DNA from: Chloroflexota bacterium
Lineage (GTDB): Bacteria > Chloroflexota > Dehalococcoidia > JACQUA01
Length of the DNA stretch: 64,000 nt
Assembly (NCBI GenBank): GCA_016210565.1
Contig: JACQUA010000074.1
Span: forward strand, 1-64,000
Reading direction: 5' to 3'
Below, piece by piece: positions 36,674 to 45,800 of this stretch. Position numbers and translations under genes: made by a program. How positions within the stretch are numbered: the first letter of the stretch is position 1; every line of letters starts with the position of its first letter. The notes below the pieces were generated by a model that saw only the letters and a list, made by a program, of their open reading frames with translations, did not search any database and had not been told where the DNA came from.

Positions 36674-36975
36674 GCGGGTGCGGCGGCAGCCGCCAGTCGG
36701 GAGTCGATAGTTGATAGTCGGCAGTCCCCCGCCCCGCCGCCCGGAAACAGCCATTCCAGCGAAGCCGGTTACCGAACCCGTCATTCCCGCGAAGGCGGGA
36801 ATCAATGTGTGTTGACGGCCGGTGGTGACCCGGTATCTGCTCCGTTCCAGGAGTCCCGACACGTGGGGGCAAGGGGTGTCGCTGCGGGCGCTGAAAGCTG
36901 ACGGCTGATAGCTGACTGGTGGGTTTCGCGCAGCCGCCCAACGCCGACACCGCATCCGTCTGCGCTACACCCACC
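36674..36975. repeat. Intergenic repeat block
   Basis: About 300 bases: GATAGTTGATAGTCGGCAGTC, CGTCATTCCCGCGAAGGCGGGAATC palindrome, GACACGTGGGGGCAAGGGGTGTCGC and GCGCTACACCCACCCTAC. No gene is seen. Confidence 0.7.
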
Positions 36976-38118
36976 CTACATGCTGGTCAGCGCCTGGTCC
37001 AGGTCCTCGATCAGGTCGTCCACGTTCTCCAGTCCCACCGACAGCCGTATGAGCCCGTCGGTTATCCCCGTTTTCTCCTTGAACTCTCGAGGCATCGAGG
37101 CGTGGCTCATGGTGGCGGCGTGCTCGGCCAAGGAGGAGGCGCCGCCCAGCGATTCGGCCAGGGAGAAAAGCTTGAGCTTGCTCAGAAATGAGTTGGCCTC
37201 TTCCAGTCCTCCGCCGGCCTCGAAAGAAACGATTCCCCCGAAACCCTTCATCTGCTTCCGGGCGATGGCGTGCCCCGGGTGCGATTCCAGACCCGGATAG
37301 AATACTTTCTTTATCCGGGGATGCCCGGCCAGATAGCGGGCAACGGCCGTGGCGTTCTGCTCGTGCTGTTTCATCCGGATGGGAAGGGTCTCGATGCCAC
37401 GAAGCACCAGCCAGCAGTCGAAGGGCGAGGCGCAGGTGCCCATGGCATTGAGGAGGAACTGGACCCTCTGGCTGAGCTCGTCGGTGGTGGTGACCACGGC
37501 GCCCCCCACCACGTCGCAGTGACCATTGAGGTACTTGGTCGTGGAATGGACGACGAGGTCGATGCCGAACTCGACAGGCCGAAGGAAATACGGCGTGGCG
37601 AAGGTGTTATCTATCACGGTGAGCAGTTTGTGCTTCCGGGCGACGTCTGCCACCATCTCCAGGTCAACGATGTTCAGCAAGGGGTTGGAGGGGGTTTCCA
37701 GCCACAGCATCCTGGTGTTGGGCCGGACCGCTTCTTCGACCTTCCGGCGGTCGTCCAGCCGGAGAAAAGTGAACTCGACGCCGAAGTCGCGCATGACGTT
37801 CTGGAAAAGCCGGAAGGTGCCGCCGTAGACATCGTCGCCGGATATAACGTGGTCGCCCGCTTTCAAGAGGTGCATGACCGTGGCCTCAGCCGCCATGCCC
37901 GTGGCAAAGGCGAAGCCGGCCTTGCCGCCTTCGAGCCTGGCGATGGTGTCTTCCAGTATCTTGCGGGTGGGGTTGGCGGTGCGGGAGTAGTCATAGCCCC
38001 GGGTTTTGCCCACTCCCTCGAAGACGAAGGTCGATGTCTGGTATATGGGCGGCGAGATGGCGCCGAAAGCCGGGTCGGGCCTCTGCCCGGCATGGATGGC
38101 GATGGTCTCAAATCTCAT
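36976..38118 (-). CDS. Trans-sulfuration PLP enzyme (cystathionine gamma-synthase/lyase or methionine gamma-lyase type)
   Basis: I start at ATG 38118 (MRFETIAIHAG); 380 residues. Fold-type I PLP enzyme. The PLP-lysine motif is VHSTTKYLNGH, with YDYSRTANPTR and the substrate-binding GGTFRLFQNV region present. The N-terminal ETIAIHAGQ..DPAFGAISPPIYQTSTF is typical of MetB/MGL-type enzymes. Member functions (CGS, CGL, MGL) cannot be separated by eye. Cysteine synthase lies next on the same strand, 270 bases upstream, so the two probably work in sulfur amino acid metabolism. Confidence 0.92.
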   Translation of the reverse strand: MRFETIAIHAGQRPDPAFGAISPPIYQTSTFVFEGVGKTRGYDYSRTANPTRKILEDTIARLEGGKAGFAFATGMAAEATVMHLLKAGDHVISGDDVYGGTFRLFQNVMRDFGVEFTFLRLDDRRKVEEAVRPNTRMLWLETPSNPLLNIVDLEMVADVARKHKLLTVIDNTFATPYFLRPVEFGIDLVVHSTTKYLNGHCDVVGGAVVTTTDELSQRVQFLLNAMGTCASPFDCWLVLRGIETLPIRMKQHEQNATAVARYLAGHPRIKKVFYPGLESHPGHAIARKQMKGFGGIVSFEAGGGLEEANSFLSKLKLFSLAESLGGASSLAEHAATMSHASMPREFKEKTGITDGLIRLSVGLENVDDLIEDLDQALTSM

Positions 38119-38388
38119 GGCAATACCTCGGGGGGATTGAAGATTCCAAGATTCCAAATTCGAAGATTCCCCGCCCCGCGGGCGACCGCCGACTGTCTGG
38201 CTGCGCTTTTCGGGGAATTGCTTCGCTTCGCTCGCAATGACGCACTGCAGCGACTGCTGACGGGCAACCGCCGACTGCTGGGCACGCGTCAGCGTGCCGC
38301 TACGGATACGGACAACACCCGCCAGGGGTGTCGCTATCGGCCGCAGCCAGCCACCCCCGCAGGCTAAAGACCTGCGGCTACATTCCCG
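38119..38388. repeat. Intergenic repeat block
   Basis: GATTCCAAGATTCCAAATTCGAAGATTCC, TTGCTTCGCTTCGCTCGCAATGACG, GGGCACGCGTCAGCGTGCCGC and GCAGGCTAAAGACCTGCGGCTAC units. No gene or clear riboswitch is seen. Confidence 0.65.
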
Positions 38389-39381
38389 TCATCCTTCCTG
38401 GAACAGCCAGGTGGTGAGGTAGCGTTCGCCGGTGTCGGGCAGGACGACGACAATCAGCTTGCCCGCGTTTTCCGGCCTCTTGGCTACTTCCATCGCGGCC
38501 CAGGCAGCGGCGCCTGAGGAAATCCCGGCCAGGATGCCTTCCTCTTTAGCCAGCCGGCGGGCGATGTTTCCCGCGTCCTCATTAGATACCTTTACGATTT
38601 CGTCTACCAGGTCCAGTCGTAGGACTGCCGGGATGAACCCCGCGCCGATGCCCTGGATCTTGTGCGGGCCGGGCTTGCCGCCGGACAACACCGGCGACGC
38701 TACCGGTTCCACAGCGATTGCCTTGAACTGGGGGTTCCTCTTCTTGATGACTTCGGCCACCCCGGTGACGGTGCCGCCGGTGCCCACGCCGGAAACCAGG
38801 ATGTCCACCTTGCCTTCGGTATCGCGCCATATTTCTTCAGCCGTCGTGAGGCGGTGTATCTCGGGATTGGAAAGGTTCTTGAACTGCTGGGGCATGAAAT
38901 AGCCGGGGTTTTCGGCCAGAATCTGCTCTGCCCTTTTTACCGCGCCGGGCATTCCCTCCGCCCCGGGTGTGAGTACCAGTTCGGCGCCGAACACCTTCAG
39001 GAGCTGCCTTCGTTCCATGGACATCGTTTCAGGCATCGTCAGGATCAGCCGGTAGCCGCGCGCGGCGCAGACGAAAGCCAGGGCGATGCCGGTGTTCCCG
39101 CTGGTAGGTTCGATGATGGTCGTGCCTTTCTTCAGCACGCCCTTTTCCTCGGCGTCCACGATCATGGACACGCCGATCCGGTCTTTGACGCTGGCCAGGG
39201 GGTTGAAGGACTCGAGCTTGGCTACCACCTCGGCCTTGAGGCCGGCGGTCAGGCGGTTCAAACGTACCAGCGGGGTGTTGCCGACGAGCTCGGTGGAGTC
39301 CCGGGCGATCCCCCGCGTGATCACAGGGATTTCCACCGTCTTGTAGCGGACCTTTTCTACTTTTGCGAATTTCTCTGCCAT
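38389..39381 (-). CDS. cysK: Cysteine synthase (O-acetylserine sulfhydrylase)
   Basis: 330 residues. Fold-type II PLP enzyme making cysteine from O-acetylserine and sulfide. Lys in [11 protein letters not shown] binds [15 protein letters not shown] binds the substrate carboxylate; [14 protein letters not shown] holds the PLP phosphate; [11 protein letters not shown] is also conserved. About 25 extra residues precede the usual N-terminus. C-terminus [12 protein letters not shown] is typical of CysK. Confidence 0.95.
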   Translation of the reverse strand: MAEKFAKVEKVRYKTVEIPVITRGIARDSTELVGNTPLVRLNRLTAGLKAEVVAKLESFNPLASVKDRIGVSMIVDAEEKGVLKKGTTIIEPTSGNTGIALAFVCAARGYRLILTMPETMSMERRQLLKVFGAELVLTPGAEGMPGAVKRAEQILAENPGYFMPQQFKNLSNPEIHRLTTAEEIWRDTEGKVDILVSGVGTGGTVTGVAEVIKKRNPQFKAIAVEPVASPVLSGGKPGPHKIQGIGAGFIPAVLRLDLVDEIVKVSNEDAGNIARRLAKEEGILAGISSGAAAWAAMEVAKRPENAGKLIVVVLPDTGERYLTTWLFQEG

Positions 39382-39855
39382 AACGCTCCTTTTCCTTGAT
39401 TCGGGCTCTTATCCCGAAAAATTCGTGTAAGCATATCATACGCCTAAAGGGAGTTCAATGCTACCGGCCGGTAGGACAGGCTTTCTGGCCTGTCCTTTTC
39501 CAGCCTGTCCGGAGAAGGAGGCCACGGGCTGGAAAACCGCTGTCCCCCTCTTTGTTTATGGGCGGTAGGGGCACGGCATACTGTGCCCCTGCGGGGCGCC
39601 GCGCCCGCACGGGGTGACCCGCTCCTGTGGGAAGTGGACATCGATTTCGTGACGGCTTGACCCCTTTTCAGCGACTATGATATAGTAGCCCGCTAGCGGG
39701 AAATGTCGAATCCCGAATGACGAGTGACCAATCGATGTCGAGTGCAAAATGTGCGGTTGCCATGCCAGACCAGTGCAGCCATTGGAGAATTAGAGTTTTG
39801 AACATTAAGTCGTCATTCGGACTTCGTCATTCGTCATTCATGCTTGGAGGTTCTC
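39382..39855. repeat. Intergenic region with repeats and promoter
   Basis: About 470 bases with no gene. It contains GACAGGCTTTCTGGCCTGTCC and GGGCACGGCATACTGTGCCCC palindromes and GTCATTCGGACTTCGTCATTCGTCATTC near the end. A promoter for the flavoprotein gene is proposed at 39657-39686. Confidence 0.65.
39657..39686 (+). promoter_or_regulatory. Possible promoter of the flavoprotein operon
   Basis: TTGACC (39657-39662), 18-base spacer, TATAGT (39681-39686), 170 bases upstream of ATG 39856. Confidence 0.45.
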
Positions 39856-41589
39856 ATGCCGGGTAATGATTTGATCATAGATACTGATGTCCTGGTTATC
39901 GGTGGCGGGCTGGCGGGGTGCTGGGCGGCCATCCGGGCGAGGGACTTCGCTCCCAGCGTGACCCTCATGGAGAAGGCCGTGGTCGCGCGCAGCGGCGCCA
40001 GCGTCTTCACCAACAGCATGCTGGCCCCGGTGGGGGATGAGGAAATGGAAGAAAGACTGGCCGAGGTGGTGGAGTCCGGGGAGTGGCTCAGCGACCAGGA
40101 CTGGGTCAAAGTCCTGCTGGAAGAGCAGCGGCTGCGGATCGCCGACCTGGTGAGCTGGGGCGCTCCCTTTGAGAGGACCGCTGAGGGCGGGCTGGCCACC
40201 ACGCCGGGACGTGGACACAGGAAGACGCGGCTGGTGATGCTCAACGGGCACCGGCTCATGGAGGTCATGAGGCGCAAGGTGGAAGAGAAAGGCGTCAAGG
40301 TACTGTCGCGGACCATGGGGTTGGACCTGCTGACCTCTGATGGGAAGCACCCGACCGGGGGGAGTGTCATCGGGGCGGTTGGGGTTAACACCGTTTCCGG
40401 GCAGTTCATCGTCTGCCGGGCGAAGGCGGTGGTGGTCGCCACCGGAATACTGGACTGCAAGCTGCGGGCTGACTACGTGCACAACTGTACGGGGGACGGC
40501 CCGGCCATGGGCCTGCGGGCCGGGGCGCAGCTTCTGGGCATGGAGTTCTGTACCAGCTCCCGCCTGGTGGCCTACAATGACAGGTACCGTTTCGGCGGCT
40601 CCAGCCTGCTCCAGGGCCTGGGCGCCAGGTTCATCAACCGGTTGGGGGAGGAGTTCATCGGCGTCTATGACCCTGAACTGAAGAACCGCTCCAAGGTGTC
40701 CTGGATATGTATGGCCATCGCCAAGGAATGCTTCGAGGGGCGCGGACCGGTGTATCTCGACATGACGTCCTACACCCCGGAGAAAGTGGTGCTGGCGGTG
40801 AAGCTATTGCCGTCTCAGATGAGGTCTTTCCAGCGGCTGGGCCTGGACGTGATGCGCGAACCGATAAAGATCGATCCGGTCGTCACCATCTCTTCAAGCA
40901 GCGGCCAGGGTGGGGTGAGAATAGACACGTCTTGTCGTAGCACCATCCCGGGCCTGTGGGGCGCCGGCTCCGCCGCCAAGAACCTCATCCACGGCACTTA
41001 TGCCATCGGCGGCATTAACCTGGCGTATTGCAATACCTCCGGGTACCGCGCCGGGGAGAATGCCGGCAGGGCGGCGATGGAGACGAAGCCCGCGGAGACG
41101 GACAAGGCCCAGGTCGCCGCATTGAAGAAAGAGGCGCTGAGATCAGCCGGCAAGCCGGGATGGCTGCCGGACGAGGTGATGCACCGGATGCACCGCGACA
41201 TCTTGACGGCCGGGGTCTGCCTGTTCAAAAATGTCCCCAGGCTGAAAGCGGCAGTAAAGGAGGTCCGGGAACTGGCCCGTGCGCCGCTGACTTCGGATGA
41301 GCCGCACGAGGTGGTCAAGGCCAACGAGGTGAAGAACATCCTGGCCCTTTCGGAGATCAGCCTGGAGGCCTCGCTGTTGCGCCAAGAAAGCCGGGACAGT
41401 CACTACCGGGAGGACTTCCCTTACCGCGACGACCAGAACTGGTTGAAGTGGATCGCTGCTGAAGCAACGCCCGGGGGGAGGACCAGGATCGAGGCTATTC
41501 CGGTGCCTTATGAGAAATACCGGGTCAAGCCGAAAGAGCGCCGGCGTGTGCCGTACCCGATTCAATATACGTTGAAGCAGAATACCTAA
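39856..41589 (+). CDS. FAD-dependent oxidoreductase of the fumarate reductase/AprA type
   Basis: ATG 39856 with GGAGG seven bases upstream; 577 residues. N-terminal FAD-binding motif TDVLVIGGGLAGCWAAIRA with the acidic end of the Rossmann fold, MEKAVVARSGAS, then VVVATGIL and NCTGDGPAMGLRAGAQLLGMEF, as in succinate dehydrogenase/fumarate reductase, L-aspartate oxidase and APS reductase alpha. GLWGAGSAAKNLIHGTYAIGG is the second FAD contact. The next gene encodes an eight-Cys ferredoxin, as in AprBA, so the pair probably acts as a flavoprotein plus Fe-S subunit. The substrate is unknown; the UbiD decarboxylase downstream suggests an aromatic or enoate acid. Confidence 0.85.
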   Translation: MPGNDLIIDTDVLVIGGGLAGCWAAIRARDFAPSVTLMEKAVVARSGASVFTNSMLAPVGDEEMEERLAEVVESGEWLSDQDWVKVLLEEQRLRIADLVSWGAPFERTAEGGLATTPGRGHRKTRLVMLNGHRLMEVMRRKVEEKGVKVLSRTMGLDLLTSDGKHPTGGSVIGAVGVNTVSGQFIVCRAKAVVVATGILDCKLRADYVHNCTGDGPAMGLRAGAQLLGMEFCTSSRLVAYNDRYRFGGSSLLQGLGARFINRLGEEFIGVYDPELKNRSKVSWICMAIAKECFEGRGPVYLDMTSYTPEKVVLAVKLLPSQMRSFQRLGLDVMREPIKIDPVVTISSSSGQGGVRIDTSCRSTIPGLWGAGSAAKNLIHGTYAIGGINLAYCNTSGYRAGENAGRAAMETKPAETDKAQVAALKKEALRSAGKPGWLPDEVMHRMHRDILTAGVCLFKNVPRLKAAVKEVRELARAPLTSDEPHEVVKANEVKNILALSEISLEASLLRQESRDSHYREDFPYRDDQNWLKWIAAEATPGGRTRIEAIPVPYEKYRVKPKERRRVPYPIQYTLKQNT

Positions 41590-41784
41590 TGACGAAATTC
41601 GAATGACGAATCAATGCTCAAAGCTCGAATGTTGAAAAGTGTCTTACATTCGTAATTTGTCATTGTAATTTGATTCATCATTCGTGCTTCGTAATTCGTC
41701 ATTTTTTTTCCGTATTAGGCGAGATTTCATTCTTGAAGGATTGGTCTTTTCCCATCGAGGGAGAGGAGAAACGGAAGAGTTTGA
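41590..41784. repeat. Intergenic GTCATTCG repeats
   Basis: ATGACGAAATTCGAATGACGAATC and its inverted partner, then CCCATCGAGGGAGAGGAG just before the ferredoxin gene; part of the last may act as its ribosome-binding site. Confidence 0.6.
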
Positions 41785-42003
41785 ATGGCCATAACCAAAA
41801 TCGATCCGAACCTTTGCGATGCCTGCGGCGTCTGTTTTGATAGTTGTCCCTGCGACGTGATCCGGCCTGACAGCGGGGGCAAAGCGGTCATTTCCTATCC
41901 CGATGATTGCCAGACCTGCTACTTGTGCGAGGACGATTGCCCCAGGCGCGCCATCACGGTCAGCGTGGAGTTCCCCTACGTGCCGGTTCCCTATAAATGT
42001 TAG
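41785..42003 (+). CDS. Ferredoxin with two [4Fe-4S] clusters
   Basis: 72 residues. Two cysteine motifs, CDACGVCFDSCPCDV and CQTCYLCEDDCPRRAI, each fit one [4Fe-4S] cluster. The C-terminal EFPYVPVPYKC adds another Cys. The size and position next to the FAD subunit recall the AprB subunit of APS reductase and similar flavoprotein partners. It likely passes electrons to or from the flavoprotein at 39856. Confidence 0.9.
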   Translation: MAITKIDPNLCDACGVCFDSCPCDVIRPDSGGKAVISYPDDCQTCYLCEDDCPRRAITVSVEFPYVPVPYKC

Positions 42004-42202
42004 CCGGCAATCCGTAGGGGCGGGGTCTTCGCTCCCGGCGGCAGTCGAGCAGGTTAGAAGGTTCATAAGGTTTATAAGGTTTATGAGGTTCATAAGGTCA
42101 AAGGTTGAAATCCGGCCTTCATATTTCCTGCTTTTCGTGGTTAAGGCCCCCGGGACGGGGAATCTGTAATCTGCAATCTGCAATTCGTGTTGGAGGACAT
42201 AC
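42004..42202. repeat. Intergenic AAGGTTCATAAGGTTTATAAGG repeats
   Basis: TTCATAAGGTTTATAAGGTTTATGAGGTTCATAAGG and ATCTGTAATCTGCAATCTGCAATTC units; no gene. GGAGG lies just before ATG 42203. Confidence 0.65.
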
Positions 42203-43630
42203 ATGGACGATCTTCGGGCCTGGTTGAGCAAAGTCGCCGAAGCCGGCGAGTTGAAGCAAGTGGATGGGGCCGATTGGGACCTGGAGATCGGCTGCCTGGC
42301 CGCTTTGAACTGGGCCAAACCCAATCCTGACGCCCTGCTTTTTGATAACATCGAGGGTTATCCCAAAGGCTTCCGGGTACTCACCGGCTCAACGTCCAAC
42401 GCCCGGCGTGTAGCTTTGACCTTCAACCTCCCCGAAACTTCCTCGGCCGTCGAGCTCATCGATGTCTTTCGCCGGCGTCTCAAAGAATGGGAAGCGGACT
42501 GCGACAAATACCGCCCCGTCTGGGTGAAATCCGGCCCGGTGATGGAGAACGTGATGAGGGGGGACCATGTCGATCTCTACAAGTTCCCTGTGCCGCGCTG
42601 GCACGAGGGCGATGGGGGACGCTATATCGGAACTGGGGATGCGGTCATCACCCAGGACCCGGACACCGGCGCCCCGAACATGGGAACGTACCGGATAATG
42701 GTGCAGAACGGGAAGACGACCGCTCTGTTCATCGCCCAGGGGAAGCACGGCCGGATCCACTACGAGAAATACCATGCTCAGGGGAAGCCCTGTCCGGTGC
42801 TGGTCTCGGTGGGCCACCACCCCCTCGTCTTCCGGGTTGCCAGCACCGAAATACCGCCTGCGGCCGAGTTCAACTACGCCGGGGCGGTAATGGGTGAGCC
42901 GATGAAGGTAATCAGGGAAGAGGTCACCGGGCTGCCCATGCCTGCGGATAGCGAGATCGTCATCGCCGGGTTCTGCCCGCCGGGGAAGGTCATGCCGGAA
43001 GGTCCCTTCGGCGAATGGACCGGCTACTACGCCAGCGGCGAGACGCCGGCGCCGGTCATTGAAGTCGAGCGGGTGTATTACCGGAACAACCCGGTGATCA
43101 TGGGGTCGCCCCCGGGGAAGGCCCCCAGCGATTCCAGCTACTACCGGGGGATCGTCACCGGCGCCCTTCTCTACAACGACCTGGAGGCCGCCGGCGTGCC
43201 CGATGTAAAGGGGGTGTGGATGGGGGAGGCGGCCAACCAGATGTGGGTTGTGGTGGCCATCAAGCAGAGGTATGCCGGCCATGCCAAACAGACGGCCGTG
43301 CTGGCTTCCCAACTGGCGCGGAAGGGGTTTTTCGGGAGGTATGTTGTCGTGGTGGACGACGACATCGACCCGACTAATCTGCAAGAGGTCCTGTGGGCGG
43401 TCTGCACCCGTTCCGACCCGGAAAAGGATATTGACATAATCAGGCGCTGCTGGAGCACGGTTATGGACCCCATCATCAGGAAGCGGCCGGGACAGGGCCA
43501 TTTCAACAGCCGCGCCATCATCGATGCCTGCAAGCCTTTCGAATGGATCAACGAATTCCCGCAGGAGATCAAGATAGACCCGGCCCTGGCCGCCAGGGTC
43601 AAGGCGAAGTGGAAAGACGTGCTCGGGTGA
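42203..43630 (+). CDS. UbiD-family (de)carboxylase
   Basis: 475 residues. UbiD enzymes use prenylated FMN to add or remove carboxyl groups on aromatic or unsaturated acids. Family marks: VENVMRGDHVDLYKFPVPRWHEGDGGRYIGTG, NMGTYRIMV (prFMN binding), PEGPFGEWTGYYA (catalytic Glu region), and GVWMGEAANQMWVVVAIKQRYAGHAKQ. A second, diverged member is at 50065. No UbiX flavin prenyltransferase is in the window. Linked to the flavoprotein-ferredoxin pair upstream. Confidence 0.92.
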   Translation: MDDLRAWLSKVAEAGELKQVDGADWDLEIGCLAALNWAKPNPDALLFDNIEGYPKGFRVLTGSTSNARRVALTFNLPETSSAVELIDVFRRRLKEWEADCDKYRPVWVKSGPVMENVMRGDHVDLYKFPVPRWHEGDGGRYIGTGDAVITQDPDTGAPNMGTYRIMVQNGKTTALFIAQGKHGRIHYEKYHAQGKPCPVLVSVGHHPLVFRVASTEIPPAAEFNYAGAVMGEPMKVIREEVTGLPMPADSEIVIAGFCPPGKVMPEGPFGEWTGYYASGETPAPVIEVERVYYRNNPVIMGSPPGKAPSDSSYYRGIVTGALLYNDLEAAGVPDVKGVWMGEAANQMWVVVAIKQRYAGHAKQTAVLASQLARKGFFGRYVVVVDDDIDPTNLQEVLWAVCTRSDPEKDIDIIRRCWSTVMDPIIRKRPGQGHFNSRAIIDACKPFEWINEFPQEIKIDPALAARVKAKWKDVLG

Positions 43631-43927
43631 GGGGGGAGCCGGATGGTCGTTGCCAGGAACGAAGTGACGAAGCAATCCCGGTATGTCTGGCCATCCGGGA
43701 GATTGCTTCGCTTCGCTCGCAATGACAGTCCGCGCCGGGCCGCCGACCGCTGGCTGCTGACGGCTCGACTCACATTGATGGTCGATCGGTGGGTGCGAGG
43801 GCACGCGGCAGCGTGCCGCTGCGGACTGTCGACCGCCGACTAACGACTGGCTGACTGATTCGGACTGGTTGGTTTTTGCCATAGCTTGTGATAAACTAGA
43901 CGCAGTGAACCAGGAGGGTTCGATATC
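43631..43927. repeat. Intergenic repeat block upstream of hslU
   Basis: GAAGCAATCCC...GAGATTGCTTCGCTTCGCTCGCAATGACAG and GGGCACGCGGCAGCGTGCCGC elements. No hslV or other gene is present in the 297 bases where hslV is usually found. Confidence 0.75.
43869..43897 (+). promoter_or_regulatory. Possible hslU promoter
   Basis: TTGGTT (43869-43874), 17-base spacer, TAAACT (43892-43897); 30 bases before ATG 43928, which is preceded by AGGAGGG. Confidence 0.45.
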
Positions 43928-45319
43928 ATGGAAAATTTGACTCCCCGGGCTATTGTCCGGGAATTAGATAAATACATCGTGGGGCAGGAGGCGGCGAAGA
44001 AAGCTGTGGCCATAGCGTTGCGCAACCGGGAACGGAGATGGTCGCTTCCCAGGGAGATGAAGGAAGAGGTGATGCCCAAGAACATTCTGCTGATAGGGCC
44101 TTCGGGCGTGGGGAAGACCGAGTTATCCCGGCGCATGGCGGCGCTCATGGACGCCCCGTTCGTCGTCGTGGAAGCCACCAAGTTTACCGAAGTCGGTTAT
44201 GTAGGCCGGGACGTGGAATCCATTGTCCACGATCTTGTTGACACCAGCGTTTCTCATGTTTATGAGACGAAACTCAAAGAGGTGGAGGGCAAGGCCGAAA
44301 AGCTGGCGAACGAAAAGATTGTTCATTACCTCTACCAGCAAAGGGTCTCCAAGAAGAAGAAATTGGTGGCCAAAGGGCGGACCGAGGTGGTCACCAAGTC
44401 CTCGACTGACAGCGAGGAATTGACGCCCGGACTGGCCAAAAGGTACCTGGCCAGGGCGCTCTCGGGGCATAAGCTGGAAGAGGAGATAATTGAAATCGAG
44501 GTCAGCCCCGGCGCGGATTCGCCGTTTGCGGATTACCGGGGTGGCTGTTACTATGGCGACGACATGGGTGACCCCGCGGACGAGGAAAGCGGAGAGGGGA
44601 AACGCTGCGGACCGCCTCGGCGGCGGCGCAAGGTGACCGTGCGCGAAGCCCGGCGCATCCTGTCCCGCCAGGAGGCCAACAAGCTCATGGATTTTGATGA
44701 GCTTGGCGACGTTGCTCTGAAGCATGCCGAGAACTATGGCGTGGTCTTTATCGATGAGCTGGACAAACTGGCCTCGCCTCCTATTGAAATAGGACGTGAC
44801 ATCTCCGGCGAGGGCGTGCAGCGCGATCTGTTGCCGATCATCGAGGGGACTTCGGTGATGACCCGGTGCGGCATGATCAAGACCGACCATATCCTTTTCA
44901 TCGGAGCCGGAACCTTTTACCGGAACAAGCCATCGGACCTGATTCCGGAGCTCCAGGGCCGTTTCCCGTTGCGTGTGGAATTGAAGGCGCTGACCCAGGA
45001 AGACCTGGAGAAGATCCTGGTGGAGCCTCAAAATTCCCTGTGCAAGCAGTACCAGGCCCTGATGTCCACCGAAAATGTGGAACTGACCTTCGCGCCTGAG
45101 GGCGTGAAAGAAATAGCGCGCCTGGCGGCCTTGATGAACGAGCGGATGGAGAATATCGGCGCCCGGCGACTCCACACCATCATGGAAAAGGTGCTGGAGG
45201 AGCTCAACTTCACTGCCGGCGAACAGGCGGGGGAAAAGGTGGTGGTGGATGCGGCCTACGTCAACAGCCACATGGGCGACCTGATCAAGAACGAAGACCT
45301 GAGCCGGTATATCCTGTGA
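43928..45319 (+). CDS. hslU: HslU ATPase subunit of the HslUV protease
   Basis: 463 residues. AAA+ unfoldase: LDKYIVGQEAAKKAVAIALRNR, Walker A GPSGVGKTELSRRMA, pore motif GYVGRDVE, Walker B VVFIDELDKLA, and GRFPLRVELKAL. The intermediate I-domain is present (about 115-230), with an unusual acidic/Cys-rich stretch (CYYGDDMGDPADEESGEGKRC). The C-terminus DLSRYIL is the tail that docks into and activates HslV, so the ATPase appears competent for protease partnership. Yet no hslV is next to it. Confidence 0.95.
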   Translation: MENLTPRAIVRELDKYIVGQEAAKKAVAIALRNRERRWSLPREMKEEVMPKNILLIGPSGVGKTELSRRMAALMDAPFVVVEATKFTEVGYVGRDVESIVHDLVDTSVSHVYETKLKEVEGKAEKLANEKIVHYLYQQRVSKKKKLVAKGRTEVVTKSSTDSEELTPGLAKRYLARALSGHKLEEEIIEIEVSPGADSPFADYRGGCYYGDDMGDPADEESGEGKRCGPPRRRRKVTVREARRILSRQEANKLMDFDELGDVALKHAENYGVVFIDELDKLASPPIEIGRDISGEGVQRDLLPIIEGTSVMTRCGMIKTDHILFIGAGTFYRNKPSDLIPELQGRFPLRVELKALTQEDLEKILVEPQNSLCKQYQALMSTENVELTFAPEGVKEIARLAALMNERMENIGARRLHTIMEKVLEELNFTAGEQAGEKVVVDAAYVNSHMGDLIKNEDLSRYIL

Positions 45320-45336
45320 GCAAGGACGGATAGGGA

Positions 45337-45555
45337 ATGAAGACCTTCACGGCTTATGTTGAATGGGATCCGGAGACTGAACTCTACGTTGGCATAGTGC
45401 CCGGCATTGTGGGCGCCCACAGCCAGGGGGCCAGTCTCGACGAGCTTCAAAGGAATTTGAAGGAAGTGCTGGAGTTGTGTCTGGAGGAGTATGCCGGACC
45501 GGTGGAAGACCTTCCTCGTTTTGTGGGACTGCAGCAGATCGAGCTGGCGGTATGA
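45337..45555 (+). CDS. hicB: HicB-like antitoxin
   Basis: 72 residues: FTAYVEWDPETELYVGIVPGIVGAHSQGASLDELQRNLKEVLEL, the classic short HicB fold (V..V.E....GA.S.G.TL.E...N..E...). It overlaps hicA by four bases (ATGA). First gene of a tightly overlapping run: hicB, hicA, 45797 and 46312 all overlap by about four bases. It lies 17 bases after hslU and could be transcribed with it. Confidence 0.87.
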   Translation: MKTFTAYVEWDPETELYVGIVPGIVGAHSQGASLDELQRNLKEVLELCLEEYAGPVEDLPRFVGLQQIELAV

Positions 45556-45800
45556 GCCGTCTGCCCATTGTCGACTTCAAAACAATGGAGAAGGTGCTGC
45601 TGGACCTCGGTTTCCATAGCGTTCGCTAGAAGGGGAGTCACGTCTTTTATCGCCACCCCGATGGCAGGACGACAACCTTACCCAGCCACAAGGGAAGGGA
45701 TCTTGCCCGCCCGCTCATCCGGGAGATCCTAGGGGAAATCCAAGTCACTCCCGAGGAATTTGATGGGTTGCTCAAGAGCAAGAAGAGGCAGCGGCAGTGA
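45552..45800 (+). pseudogene. hicA: hicA toxin gene interrupted by an in-frame TAG
   Basis: ATG 45552 begins SRLPIVDFKTMEKVLLDLGF, then HSVR, TAG (45627-45629), KGSHVFYRHPDGRTTTLPSH..., and ends at TGA 45800; 83 codons. HicA proteins read RQKGSH at this point, so a single C-to-T change (CAG to TAG) has replaced the conserved Gln just before the catalytic KGSH. Everything after the stop is in frame and well conserved. It appears to be a recently inactivated toxin, the second hicA in this window broken by TAG (see 19166-19408). The later ATGs do not allow a restart that keeps the active site. Confidence 0.85.

Noticed and set aside
42389-43882. 497-aa minus-strand ORF opposite the first UbiD gene
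   Set aside because: Shadow; UbiD motifs lie on the + strand and the ORF begins in repeat DNA.
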